Shown here: positions 32,651-44,268 of the stretch, piece after piece | Layout: every line of letters begins with the position of its first letter | Position numbering within the stretch: position 1 is the first letter of the stretch | Source of the DNA: Chinchilla lanigera | Lineage: Eukaryota > Chordata > Mammalia > Rodentia > Chinchillidae | Assembly (NCBI RefSeq): GCF_000276665.1 | Contig: NW_004955438.1 | Coordinates: forward strand, 8,732,002 to 8,796,001 | Direction of reading: 5' to 3' | Length of the DNA: 64,000 bases | Made by a program: the position numbers and the translations under genes | The notes under the pieces: generated by a model | Seen by the model: only the letters and a program-made list of their open reading frames with translations | The model's database searches: none | Told to the model about the DNA's origin: nothing

Positions 32651-33189
32651 AGGTCTCTCTGCTTCTGTTCATACTTGTCATCAGTTTGTGCTTCACAAAC
32701 ATGAACTTGTGGATGATTTCTCTGCTCTGATAAAGGTTTTCCTAAGCCTTTCATGTCAGCTGGAAAACCCAGTGTGCTGCTACTCTCCCTGATTATCAGC
32801 CTCCTTGTTATTGGATCCCTTTTGCCTCACCACTATAGCTTCTGCTCTTCTCTGAAGGGTCCTGCTTTAGCTCTGTGAGTGGTTTATCTTTCCCAGCTCT
32901 GTATATGGTTTGAAGTATTTATTCAAGACTTGTGTGATTAGGAGGTGATCCTACTTCCATGTCTTCATCTTTTCTTCTCCCTTTAACCCCTTGTAGCTAG
33001 TCAGTGCTTTAAGAAATTGCCAGAATTATCTCAATTGTAAAAGTCTAACAGAGGAGACTCTGCATGTGTATAGTGATGCTTTGCAGCTCCACTCCATATG
33101 CCAGGGTATTTTCAGTCTTTCTTCCCCAATTCATGATATCAGTTTCTGATTTATTTAATCATTCAGACATCTCCCTAGGAATAACAGTG
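32651..33189. other. non-genic DNA, nothing recognised
   Basis: No repeat or gene identified. Confidence 0.35.
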
Positions 33190-33985
33190 AGCAAGACACA
33201 AGAGAATGTAAATCAAATTATAGTCAAATTTTTATACTCACAAAAATGTCTATTATTTTTACAAAATAGAAAATAACAGAATGAGGAAAAATGAGAACAC
33301 TTGTTCACTCGGTGGGAATGTAAAACGGTGACTACTTGGGAAAATGTTACGACAGTTTCTCAAAAAATTAAACTAAGAATGAACATATAATTTAGTAATT
33401 CCTCTTCTTAGTGACTACCTAAACTTTGGAAACAATGACTAGACTAGAAATGTGTTCGCTCATGTTAACAACTACATTATTCACAATCACCACTAAGAAG
33501 GGTGGAATTGTAAAAATGTACATGGATGAATGAATGTTTAAATAAAATTTGAGGGACGTATACATTACAGTATTACTCAGAATTTTCCTTAAAAATAAAA
33601 GAAATTTGACATATGTGACCACATGAATGAATCTTAAAGTAAATTAAACATTACTTCCTTTGATTACAAAAGGACAAACATTATTTGATTACACTTCCCT
33701 GTGGTTTCTGAGGTAGATAATTTCAGAGAGACAGAGGGCAGAAGGATACTTGCCCAGTGATAGGGGAGGATAGTGGAGAGGGAGGAATGAAAGAGATTTC
33801 AGTGGGTAGATTTCAATGGGTAGAGAGTTTCAATTCTGAAACGTGTACACGTTTTCGAGATGGATGGTGGTAATGTTTGCACTACAGTATAAATATACTT
33901 AATGCCATCTAACTATAATTTAATTTAATTAGTTCAAATGTTAAATCTTGATATTATGTACATTTTGATAATTTTGCATATGAAG
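33190..33985 (+). mobile_element. ancient LINE-1 3' end (L1M type)
   Basis: Colinear with the last part of L1M ORF2 and its 3'UTR: 'tgttcactcggtgggaatgt', 'acattattcacaatcaccac', 'ggatagtggagagggaggaa', 'gagtttcaattctgaaacgt', 'gagatggatggtggtaatgt'. A 16-bp unit 'gatttcartgggtaga' is doubled at about 33795-33825. Confidence 0.75.
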
Positions 33986-34095
33986 TGTCACCACAGTCAC
34001 AAAATTTGCCTGAGGAAAAGGTAATAGATAAACAAGTAAAGGTGCAGCACAATGCTCACTTTCACAGGCAAAGGCTTTTGCGGATATCCTTTCGT

Positions 34096-34128
34096 TATGG
34101 CTTGTATATAAATGACCCCCTCAGAGCC
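34096..34128 (+). mobile_element. MaLR-type LTR, left stub of split copy
   Basis: 'gttatggcttgtatataaat' followed by 'gaccccctcagagcc' corresponds to the first bases of the family LTR. The copy is split by a 756-bp insertion and resumes at 34890. Confidence 0.7.
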
Positions 34129-34884
34129 TGTAGTGGATCGGTCAACTTATAACCCCCAGCTGAACTGAGTGAGTGGTGCTGGGTGTGGGAGGCGCACCTG
34201 AGGACTGTTGCCAGCAGCGTAAGAGGTAGACCTGGAGAAGAAGCAGGCTGTTGGGAGATGAGAGAGACTGTGGGGAGCTGGCTTTCCTGATGAACCTGGC
34301 TGTTTTCATCCTCCGAGGAGCTCGGGACCTCGCTGGCACTGAGAATGACTTCAGTTTACTTTGGGGAGCTCTGGTCCTCACTTTGAGCATAGCGGCCTGG
34401 TTCCAGAGGGGAAGATGGTGCACTGCCGGCCTCCAGGAAAACTTGCTGCGTTGGTTTCCCTGATGGGAACTCGGCCATCCTGATCATCGGAGGAGCTCGG
34501 GACCTCACAGTTGCGGAGGACGGCCATGGTACCTTTTGGGGGAGTTGTGGTTCTGAGCATCACTTCCATTCCTTTTGGAGGAGCTCCAGTCTTCACCGTC
34601 AGCTTGGACTTGTCTCTTGGCTTCTAGTGCAGACTCTTCGGCTTCCACCTTGGATCCTTCAGTTTTCCGTGGCAGACTCATCGGCCTCCTGGTACGGACT
34701 TGCACGGAACTCTGCAGTGAACTCCAGACCCTGGACTGATTCCTTCAGTTTTCAGTGTGCAGACACCCTCTGCACACTTCCCCATACAACTCTCTGGCTG
34801 ACCGTCGTAAGCCAATCTTGTAATTTCTTATAATTTGTATATCCTGTGTTATATCTGTTTCTCCAGTAAACCCTGACTGATACA
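34129..34884 (+). mobile_element. solo LTR (ERVL-like) with perfect 5-bp target duplication
   Basis: Begins TG and ends CA, and is bounded by identical 5-mers GAGCC (34124-34128 and 34885-34889). Its end 'aaaccctgactgataca' is typical of ERVL-class LTRs ('ccctgactaataca'). Noticeably richer in GC than its surroundings. Contains an internal duplication: a 17-bp string at 34315-34331 recurs at 34490-34506. Several small frames on both strands (for example 34142-34423 minus) follow the repeat and GC content and are not genes. Confidence 0.9.
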
Positions 34885-34889
34885 GAGCC

Positions 34890-35265
34890 TAACACAGGTA
34901 TAAGTGGGATGTTTTGGACCATGGGTTTGTGCTACTGTGATCAAGGGTGTGATGCTGGGACTAAATTATGGTGTGATGCTAGGATTGAGGGTATGAGTGT
35001 TACCCGCACAGGGCAGGTGTCCTGGATAAAATAGGGACAGGAAGAAGCTGCTATCATGACTTGTTATTTGCTTGCTCTTGCTGTCTTCTGCCTGCTATGG
35101 ACTGTTTCTCCTCTGTAATGCTCTTTGCCATGCCATCCATAGCACCTGCTAGTTATGGACTGAGACCACCACAAACTATGATCTACAATAAATCTTCCTT
35201 CATTTTATTCTAGGTGTTGGATATGTTGTCTCAGCAATGAGAAAAGTAGCTAAAACATTTGTATA
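34890..35265 (+). mobile_element. MaLR-type LTR, right part of split copy
   Basis: Resumes with 'gtgatcaagggtgtgatgct', has the 'gctctttgccatgccatcc' block and ends 'gttggatatgttgtctcagc'. Together with 34096-34128 it makes a normal-length family member. Confidence 0.85.
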
Positions 35266-36599
35266 AACAATAATCTCCTTTTTTGCTTTCTGTTGTCACT
35301 GCATGCATCACCACTTGAAAAATATATGTTATTCAAGGACAGGAGGTCAAGGATTTTTTCTATTGATTTGATTATGGGTTCAAATCACTATTCAACATGT
35401 GCTCATAGTGGCTAAACAAATATTTTCTGAGTCAGTGGTTTTAAGCCAAGCAGAATGCCATTACTGCATACTCAATATGTTGGTAAAATTTTAAGTAATT
35501 TTTTGTTACTTTGAAGTTGACAATCCAGTCACATTTTTTTACACAGTGTATAAAGCATACACATGATCCCAAAAGGCTTGATGTATTTTACATCATTATA
35601 ATACAGTTGGAAAGAGAATAGAGAAATGTGAGTTTACTCCCCTGCTTGTCCCTAGGAGGAGGTTTATAGTGTAAAAGGTAGGAATGAAAATGATAACCTA
35701 TTTTTTTCTTGGTTCAAATAAAAGTCTCAGTGTGCCTGAAGAGCTAGTGCATATTTTTGTGGATGTCGGAGGGTGAAGTCATGGTGCGTTCCCATTCAGA
35801 TGATTGCCTCTTCCAGAGTGTCTTGAAATAACTGCAATATCCCTTATGGTGCCATCATATTTGTTGTGTCTTCAAGAAGTTTTGGTCAGGTTCAGCTAGA
35901 AATACCAATTGCTTAAGCAACAAAAATAACTAGCACTGTCACAATGAGGCTGAAAAGCTCATAAAATGCTAGAAAATCACCAAAGTGTAGGTTGAACCAG
36001 ATTGTAAGAAAGACAAAAAAAAGATGCAATTTTCATGTTTTTACAGTCAAATACACATCATCCTTAATGAAGCACAACACATAAATTGTCCCTTTTGAAT
36101 CCATAATGAGGCACACACACATTTAGACAGGGAGCATTTTGAAAATTAAATGCCTTAAGATAGTGGGTGAAATTGGATTTCTGTTGATTATAATAGAAAG
36201 GAGACATGGGTGCCTCATAAGAATATGTTCTCCTGTGTTGCCTCATTTGGAAGCAGGAAGTAGAACTTGTCTTTGCATTTCTGGAAGCAACAAGGTCAGC
36301 AATAGCAGCTGCACCTAGCCCTTGGAAGAGGACGGGTGCCCTCATCTGGCACCAAGTATTTCTGAGGTAACATCCTTCCCTGCACACTGTGAGAACTTCT
36401 CCACATCTTGCCCTAACTCCATGGCCAAACAGAGAGTGCTCCTGGCTCTGTGTACTTCAGTAGCTTGATCTGTGCAAGGAACTTCATGACCTGTAATACA
36501 ACATATACTCTTCCAACAAAAAAGTCTCTTTTCTACCTCTTGCCTATTGGGAATAGTACACTAGTAAATGGGAATTCCTGATAATGTTTTGCCACTCAT
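35266..36599. other. non-genic DNA, nothing recognised
   Basis: A 107-codon minus frame at 36064-36387 has no recognisable domain. No repeat identified. Confidence 0.35.
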
Positions 36600-36690
36600 T
36601 TCCATTGTTATGGAAAAAATACCCAGTTGTGGGATTACTGGATCATATGGTAGTTTTTTTTTTTTTTTTTAAATATTTGTGGAGAATGTT
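36600..36690 (-). mobile_element. LINE-1 fragment, left piece
   Basis: 'gggattactggatcatatgg' followed by 'tagttttt' is the reverse complement of a highly conserved spot near the end of L1 ORF2. Continues at 37032 beyond an inserted LTR. Confidence 0.75.
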
Positions 36691-37030
36691 TGTTGCAGAC
36701 TGAATGTTTGTGTTCTCCCAAAGATTCTGTTGAAAATTACTCCCCAGTATGATGGTATTTGGAAGTGAGACTTTTGGAAAGTGGTAAGACTCCCTCCTGA
36801 GTTGGATTAGTTCTTATAAAAGACCCCCATGGAGCTCCCTTCTGATTTTTCATCATGTGAGGACATGAAATGACGGCTGTTTAGGAACAAGAAAGAGAGC
36901 CCCCACCAGACACAGAATGTGCCAATATCCCAATCTTGGACTTCCAAGCCTCCTGACCTATGAGAAATACAGTTTGGTTATTGATAACACACCCAGTTTA
37001 TGGGGTGTTGGTTTAGTAGGCCAAAAAGAC
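36691..37030 (+). mobile_element. MST/MaLR LTR inserted in LINE-1
   Basis: 'gactgaatgtttgtgttctc', 'cagtatgatggtatttggaa', 'gttcttataaaagaccccca', 'cttggacttccaagcctcct' and 'tgagaaatacagtttggtta' follow the MST/MLT1 LTR order closely. Confidence 0.8.
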
Positions 37031-37031
37031 C

Positions 37032-37345
37032 AGTAAAAGTTCCATATTGCTTTCCATAGTGAATGTACCGTTCATTTTCCATTCCCACAATAGTAGGCAA
37101 GGCTTTTAATTTCTCCCTATCCTCACCAACATCTGCCTTTCTTTTTGCCTTCCTCCACCTCTTCTTCCTCCATCTTTTGATAATATTCATCCTGACACAA
37201 CTGAGGTGATAGCAGTAGTATCACCTCAGTCTACTAGATGAGTAGTAGCTACTCACATAGTGGTTTTGACTTGCTTTTCCCTGATGTGTAGGGCTATTGA
37301 GCTCACAGTAGGATCCTGTTCAGGCTTTCAGAGGAGAACATTTGT
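37032..37345 (-). mobile_element. LINE-1 fragment, right piece
   Basis: 'tccatattgctttccatagt', 'cattcccacaatagtaggca', 'ctccctatcctcaccaacat' is the reverse complement of the ORF2 C-terminal region, directly upstream of the part at 36600. The 70-codon frame there is a relic of nothing functional. Confidence 0.75.
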
Positions 37346-37349
37346 GAAT

Positions 37350-37620
37350 TTGTGACAGTGTGACCAACCCTGAAGATCAGTAGGCTAATGAGAAACCGGT
37401 CATAGAGAGATAAATACTGCGTGAAACCATCTATGTGAGGTTTATACAGTAGTGAAATTCATTGACTCACAGTACAAATATAATTGCCAAAGGTTGGGAG
37501 AGGAAGAATAGTTACTAACTTTTGAGCATGAAATATTTCAGTTAAACAAAATGAATAAGCTCTAAATATTTTCTGATCTGTAGACGGCAAGGGTGTCATG
37601 TGCACTTAAAACTTTCATAG
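37350..37620 (+). mobile_element. ancient LINE-1 3' region
   Basis: 'accatctatgtgaggtttat', 'gccaaaggttgggagaggaa' and 'ggtgtcatgtgcacttaaaa' follow the order of the L1M 3'UTR. Confidence 0.5.
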
Positions 37621-37689
37621 AGTAGATCTCATGCATTTTTTTAAATTCCATTTTCCCTGCTGGACACAGGTCAGAGGCTGGCAGTGATT

Positions 37690-38302
37690 ATGAGAGGTGA
37701 AAATCCCCTATTTGATAAGATACTGTAGGCAGTCTTTCAAAACAGCCTGGAAGTTTCACAGCCCTTGCCCTGTATCTCCAGGACTTTATATAATCCTTTT
37801 CCCTTGAGCATGAAAGGAACCTCCAACTTGTGTCTGAGAGCAGTGTGTAGAAAAGAAGGGAATATTTTGAATGTGATTATGGTCCCAAATAATTTGACTT
37901 TGTGTTGCCTGAAAAGGGATTATTCTAGATGAGTCCTTCCCTGAAATTAGAGACACAAAGAGCCTTCATAGCCTGTGGCTGGCTGGAAGTGTTTCATGGC
38001 TCCTGTGAAGTCTATGGCCACGCAGAAACTAATCTTCATGGCTCCTGTGACGTCTATAGCCTCACAGAAACTAATCTTTGCCATAAAGTTAGGGAGGCTG
38101 GAAACAGAACCATCCCTAATCTCCAGATGAGATCAGAGCCCAGCCAACAGCTTGATATCAGCCTGAAGTGATCCTGAGTAGGAAGCCCAAAGAAGATATG
38201 TCTGAGTGTCTCACCTATAGAAATTTTGATTTAATAAATGTGATGTCTAAAACAGCTCAGCTCATGGTAATTTGTTGCACAGCAAATGAACACAACTAGG
38301 AC
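37690..38302 (+). mobile_element. MLT1-like LTR with internal tandem duplication
   Basis: Ends with 'tgataaattgtt'-type text: 'ttaataaatgtgatgtctaa', 'atggtaatttgttgcacagc', which is the MLT1-type 3' end, and has the 'agagcccagccaacagcttg' block. A 42-bp segment is duplicated in tandem (37995-38036 and 38037-38078). The 80-codon frame at 37929-38171 reads through and so shows a 14-residue repeat. Confidence 0.65.
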
Positions 38303-39136
38303 ACAGGAAGTTAGAAATGGTTGCTGAACAACGGCAAGGATTCAGGACATTATATATGTTCTCCAGTATCATCACAATGGGAGACCACAAAGAACACAGA
38401 GAAAATGCTTGATTCAGTGCTCCTGATAATATGAGATCTAGACAGTGTTTTAGATGTGCCCATCTATTTATATCAACCTCATGTTATCTTCCTCACCCCC
38501 TGATATTCTGGAGTTATTTTTCTTTCGTGTGTCCACTAGATTTTGCAAGTGCATTTCCTTCTCAAGTATAAAATACATCACCATCTGGATAAAAATTGAT
38601 GGAAAAAATCAATGCTTTGGAGAGGTTCAAACAAACAGATGTTTACTGTTGAATAAACTGACATTCTAGATGTCTGATTAGAATTTCCTTTTATTTGGAT
38701 GTTCTGGGATCATGTATATGTACACCATCTGAAGCCAGAGGTAATTGTAAGAGTATATAATATGATAATGTGATTTAGGAGCTTTATAAACTGGTGCCTA
38801 TGTGAATTTGATAGAATTTCCTATTTTTATATACCAGAGATTACTACATACATAAAAAGAGTTATAGAAGTCATTCAGAGAATTACAATTATGTTTTTAT
38901 TTTATATCTCAGAAACAAAATTTCTCATTTCTTTCTCTTTTATCAGGCATGCTTTTGTTCTTATATGCTTATTGTTGTTTTCAACAATAAAAAAAGTCAC
39001 ACGTTAAAAGAGAGGGAGCTAGTGGTTCAGTTTGGGAGGACAAAGAAGTCTTGTTGGTTCTAATTTAGAAACTTCTGGTCTAACAAGATAATGGCATCTA
39101 GAGTCTGGTGTTTACAAACACAGTTAAGTGTTGACA
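38303..39136. other. AT-rich DNA, nothing recognised
   Basis: No repeat or gene identified. Confidence 0.35.
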
Positions 39137-39511
39137 TGTTGTTTTTAGTTACTATTCTCTCATAGCTGACACAAAATACCTGACACCCAAAATTAAAGGT
39201 TTACTTAGCTCACAGTTTGTGTCCAAGGAAGGGTGCCACATGGCAGAGGGGCATCACAGAGGAGAAACAGTTCATTGCATGCAGAAGACAGCAAAAGCAA
39301 CAAGGGATCTTTATAGCTTCTTTATGCTGCTTTTATCTTATCCAGTTTACTTAGGGCAGTAGCAATCACACCCAGAATCCTAGTGCCCTTGAGCTTTGCT
39401 TTGCATCACAAATCAATTCCAGCATCACACACTGTAGATCCAGCTGCTTTTGAAAAAACCCCACCTGTGACTGCATGAGGCTTTGGGGGACATCTAGACA
39501 TAAGCCAAACA
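39137..39511 (-). mobile_element. MaLR-type solo LTR
   Basis: 'gttactattctctcatagct', 'aaaatacctgacacccaaaa', 'gactgcatgaggctttgggg', 'acatctagacataagccaaa': same family and orientation as 22651-23047. Confidence 0.85.
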
Positions 39512-40944
39512 CGTATGGGTTTTGATTAATTTAGGAAATTAAAGATTTCATATAATATTATGTCATTGAGAAAAAGTCACAAATATTAACACAAAATTTT
39601 TGCTTTCAAAAATATTTTTTAGTGAAGCGGGCAAGAAAATGCTATTTCATAAATAATAATTCAAGGGAATGTAAAAACATTTCCTCATAGACAGGCAGAC
39701 ATTGTGGTAATTAAAGACAAGAAAGATAGGAGAGAAACTATCTCTCTTTGGAAGGAATTTAAGTGTTCCTAATCAATTTTTTTTCCCAATCAATTTTCTA
39801 ACTCAGTATAAATTTTTGAAGCCTAAATCTATCATAACAGGAAATTTTTCTATTCTATTATACAGTAGATATTGTATATTTATTTTAAAACTGAAAACTC
39901 TCACTTGCCAAATAAAGTTTTGGTTTGCATGCTTAGACATCGATCTGCACTAAGTGATCCGTTGCATTGTTAGGAAATTTCCTCTGTCATTCCACAACCA
40001 ACATGGGTCTGTTCTGAGCTTATAGGACAATTGCTGCAAAGCATCTGAATGCCGCAGGAGCCCAGCGAGTGCCTAAGACAGTGGAACACGAACACGATTC
40101 TCAGAAAACATGCAGTAAAATTAGATGTTCTCAATTAATAAGTGGTTTACTTCTTCCAGCATTTTTTGAAAAATCAAGAATAAACTGATTATTGCAGTGA
40201 ATACTTGAATTTGTAAGTGTTTCCATATATGTTATTTCAAGGAGACATGCTGTCCTTTAAGAGGAGGAAAACATTTTGTTTTTTTTTTTCCACTGAAGAC
40301 CACCTTGGACCATTGAAAACAAAGCATTTCTATGCATCCAGATTTGTTTATTTCCTGACTTGAGTTTTTGTAGCAGAAAGAAAGCACCAGCTCCCCACAG
40401 TTTTCTCTTTTAGCAGGTTCAGCTGCCAGTAGGGGGTCTCCACCACTGTGATACCAAAGACTCTTCTGATATACAAAGAAGTTGACTGCGGTCTTCCAAC
40501 TCTGTGTTCTTAAATCGGAACTGCAGAGACAGGGACAAACTTTCATTTGAAAAGTTTCTCCCTTTAATTAATAGTGTGACTGTATCTTAGTGAGAGTAGT
40601 CTCTGTTCAAATTACATTTGTAAATTAATTTTTACTTTTTAATGTTGCAATTCAAAGGACAATGACTGTTCTCTAAACTAATGCTGAGTTTGTATCTTAT
40701 AGTTTATTCAACATGGAAAGGAGACAGTATTGTAACTTAGTATTTAAAAAATGGATGAAAAATTTTAATCAAATAACCTATGAAGCATAAAGTGGGGTTA
40801 ATGTTCAATTATTATCACAAAAATACAAATTTAAAATTTATCTCACATACATTATTGGAAATACTGATTGTTCCAGGAATACATTGATATATTCTATTAT
40901 CGGTATTACCTTTTTAAATGGAACTTCTATCTTCAATACATTTT
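39512..40944. other. AT-rich DNA, nothing recognised
   Basis: A 104-codon minus frame at 40232-40546 is cysteine- and lysine-rich without a recognisable motif. I do not support it as a gene. Confidence 0.35.
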
Positions 40945-41220
40945 AGTTAGCAATTGTGAGGGGTATTTTGTGTTCCAGGAATTGTGCTATGTCCTGGGGA
41001 TGCAGAGATAAGTATGATGTACCTGGCACAGCCTAATGGAAAAAGAGATGGTGCACTCTGCGAGATCCAAATGAAGGAAGCACAAGGACCTGATAAGACA
41101 CATTGTTTTAATCTAGTTGCTGTCCTGACTTGGGGAGGAGAGAGGAGGCTGGCTCACTCACCGGCAGTTCATCACATTCTGTCCATTGTTATTGGTTGGT
41201 CGACCTCTGGTGTGTGGTGA
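40945..41220 (+). repeat. L2 LINE relic
   Basis: 'ggaattgtgctatgtcctgg' then 'ggatgcagagataagtatga' and 'acctggcacagcctaatgga' match the L2 3' end ('gcactgtgctaggtgctggggatacagagatgaa'). Confidence 0.6.
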
Positions 41221-42121
41221 GGTAAGCATGAGTTGTCATTATAGATGAGAGAGAAGGATGTTAGGGAGGGAGGGCTGCTGTCACCTCAATCCAGCCCTCC
41301 CTTCCTAATTGTGTGACCTCGAGTGAGTGAGTGATAAGGACCACAGTGTTGCATGGCTCCATGGCAACTCCAGGATGCTAACCTCACCTAACTGAGCACA
41401 TGGTGAAGATGAAAGAGGAAACACCAGCAGATAACACAGAATTCTGTTTGAAATATTATTAATGAACATATGCTAGGGGTTTAGAACTGCAAATTCCATG
41501 TAAACATTGCACACAGAAAGAAAATTCCTGGGTCATCAGGAACTAAGAAACCATTTTTTTAAACACAAATTTGAATAAAAAGAAGAATCAAGCATTTGTT
41601 GATACTATAACAGCCAGTGAAAAATCTAGTAGGATTTTAGTGATGGGAAAGTTTAATTGTCTTTTTGGGGAAAATTAATTAATGATAAACTTCAAACTTA
41701 TAACCACATCATCTGCATTTGAAAGTTGGCCTTGTGCTCAGTGTTTTAGGAGTCTCATTTAACGTGCACAGGAGATCTGTGAATTTCAGCTGAACGGAAT
41801 CTGTTCAGATTGATGAATCTGTTTGCAGATTGATGCATTAGGCCCATACAGCTTTAGTGAAGGATCCGTTACCGAACTGTTATTAACACGAAGTTAGATT
41901 AAGACTTAGAACTTGGTCTCTGGAACTTGGACATTTAATCACTTCTTTTCTTCCATGAAGAGACTGGACACAGACTATGTTTATATAACTTGAATTTATT
42001 TAAGTAAAAAGACAAAAAAGAAAACCACCTAGTTAGGGAAGTAACTGGAGGAGGGCACACGGATGAGCAAACTGTAGATGGGAGATAATGTGTGGTCCAG
42101 CTTGTCTGAAATGGGCAAGTA
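41221..42121. other. non-genic DNA, nothing recognised
   Basis: No repeat or gene identified. Confidence 0.35.
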
Positions 42122-42279
42122 GTCCAGCAAGGTGGTGCATGCCTATAATCGCAGAACTTGGGGGCTGAGGCAGGAGAAATGCTATGAGTTCGAGGCTAGC
42201 TAGTATTACAAAGTGAGTTCAAGGCCAGCCTGAACTGGAGAGCAAAACTCTGTGGCAAAAAGGACAACAACAAAAAAAG
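42122..42279 (+). mobile_element. B1 SINE
   Basis: 7SL-RNA-derived element with 'ggtggtgcatgcctataatc', 'tgaggcaggagaaatgctat', 'gagttcgaggctagct', 'gtgagttcaaggccagcctg' and an A-rich tail. Contains the internal B1 duplication typical of rodents. Confidence 0.9.
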
Positions 42280-43370
42280 AAGCAGAGGAATAGGTGAGTA
42301 GAACACGGGATTGCTATAGTTGAGAATGCATTAAAAAGTGAACAATAGGAAACTCAAGGTGATTCAGTAATGTTTTACTTACATATCAAGATGCTTAGGC
42401 ATGTGATTATTGGTGATAGCTTCATGATGTTATCCTCCAAGGCTTTTGTATTTTGTTTTTATTATTTTTCTTCCCATTGGTAGTGGGAGTGATTTTTGTC
42501 CTTATCCTTCTCATTCTATAGTCATATCTCAGCTCAAAGCACAAGAAAAGATAAGCTTGAGGAAAAAAAAATAGACTAATAAAGCCATGTTTCTATTAAA
42601 AAAAAAACAGAAATTTCTCAGAATTGCTATTTCCCAAGCCAAAACCCAATAGACACTTGCTTAGTTCTCCCTGGCCTAACCTATCTGACAGAGTCAACCC
42701 AACTGTAAGGTATGCGCCAACTGACAGTATAATGGCAAGTTTTGCAGATTTTTAATGTTTTAAAAACCAGTGACACTTTGCCCAGCCTTTCTCCTTTCAG
42801 AAACTAGTGAAACTTTACACAATTTTTTCTGGTTTCAAGAACAAGTTAAAGAAGAACATGAGGCCCTTTACTTTGGAAGTGATATGCTTCCTATCCTTGG
42901 CACATATTCTTTAGCTTACACAGAAGTTTCTTCCTCTTCTGATCTTTTGTCTCAATGATCAGTTACCCATTTTTAATGCTTAGTTAATTAGCATCCATTT
43001 TTTCAAGTGGTCCAGAAAATGTTTCTTCAGTTACATGAAGAGGATGGAGATTTTTCTGAAAATTTATATCTCTGTCTACAAGGCTTAGCAAGCTATTCTA
43101 TTTACTTTGTTTTTCTTCATTCCAAGTGAACTTTAAATTACTTGTGGATCAGGTTGTGGCTATTTCTTTGTATCTTTGCATCCATATGGTCTATTAGCAC
43201 TTTCCTTTCATCAGTTTCTGAGGTTTTCAAAGTGTCATATATGAGTATGTAAATCAACAAAGAAAGTTTTGTCCTATGTAAATCTTGAATAGAAGAATTA
43301 AAACTTCTTTTGTGAAAATCCCTTCTATAGCTACTATGCAACTATAGACTTTGTAATATACTTCTATATA
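42280..43370. other. AT-rich DNA, nothing recognised
   Basis: No repeat or gene identified. Confidence 0.35.
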
Positions 43371-43725
43371 TGTGTCAGGTATTCCAGTTAGTTATCATCA
43401 TCAACTTGACTGGATTAAGAGATTGCTGAAGGGGTGACTAGTTTAGAGTGCATGATATTCATCAGTGGATTAACTCACTAACATTTAAATTTGCTATTAG
43501 GAAGTGGATACCAGTTGGAGATTGGTCACCAAGATGTGACACTGGAGAGTATAGCTCCCTCAGGAACTCTTTCCTTGTGTTCTGCTTCCTGGCAGATATT
43601 TCTACCCTGGAACCACATGACCATGAACTGAACCCTCTAAAACCACAATACAAAACTCAACCTCTCATCCTTTAAACTGTGTTATCAAATATTTTCTTTC
43701 AGCAATGAGAAAGCTGATCAATACA
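43371..43725 (+). mobile_element. MaLR/ERVL-type LTR, 5' end of a longer element
   Basis: 'tcatcaacttgactggatta' near the start, 'ttcatcagtggattaactca', and an end 'gaaagctgatcaatacag'. Same family as the inverted copy at 15031. Followed directly by MaLR interior sequence, so it is a 5' LTR rather than a solo LTR. Confidence 0.75.
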
Positions 43726-43874
43726 GAAAACTGGTAGTAGGAAGTAAGGTCATTTGTGTAATTGCACCTGACCACATAGTTTAGAAGCTTTTGGAACTGG
43801 TTTCTGGGAGGAGTTTGGAAAAGTTTGGAGAACTAGGTTGAAGAAATCCTACAATGCTATAAATAAGGATATAT

Positions 43875-44178
43875 TTGAGACATTTGTAGGAAAATGGACC
43901 CATCTTAAGACCGTAATTTTAAGTGAAATAAATCAGATACACAAGGTTAACTATCACATGGTTTCTCTTACATGAGAAACCCAAATAATAAATAATTAGA
44001 AAAATACAAGATAGGTAGTAGAAAGTAGAGAGGTAGATATTTTTGATATGTGAAGGTAATCAAGAGTTGGAGGGAGAGGATGGAAGGGAGAGGAAAACTA
44101 TGGAAAAAGAGTTGAGATGTGTTACTCACATGTAGTAACACTCCCAAAGGAATGTATGCTTATGTACTGCAAACATGA

Positions 44179-44246
<68 letters not shown>

Positions 44247-44268
44247 GAGAAAAGAAAGAGAACTAGTA
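43875..44268 (+). mobile_element. LINE-1 3' end inserted in MaLR interior
   Basis: 'gtaggaaaatggacccatct' and 'taagtgaaataaatcagata' match 23630-23680. The tail is a (GAAA)n array (44178-44248). Confidence 0.7.
44178..44248. repeat. (GAAA)n microsatellite, L1 tail
   Basis: About 17 GAAA units. Position at the end of an L1 copy indicates it grew from the poly(A) tail. Confidence 0.95.

Noticed and set aside
34142..34833. Cluster of overlapping 65-93 codon frames on both strands, suggesting a CpG-rich exon
   Set aside because: Explained by the GC-rich solo LTR with defined ends and target duplication at 34129-34884.
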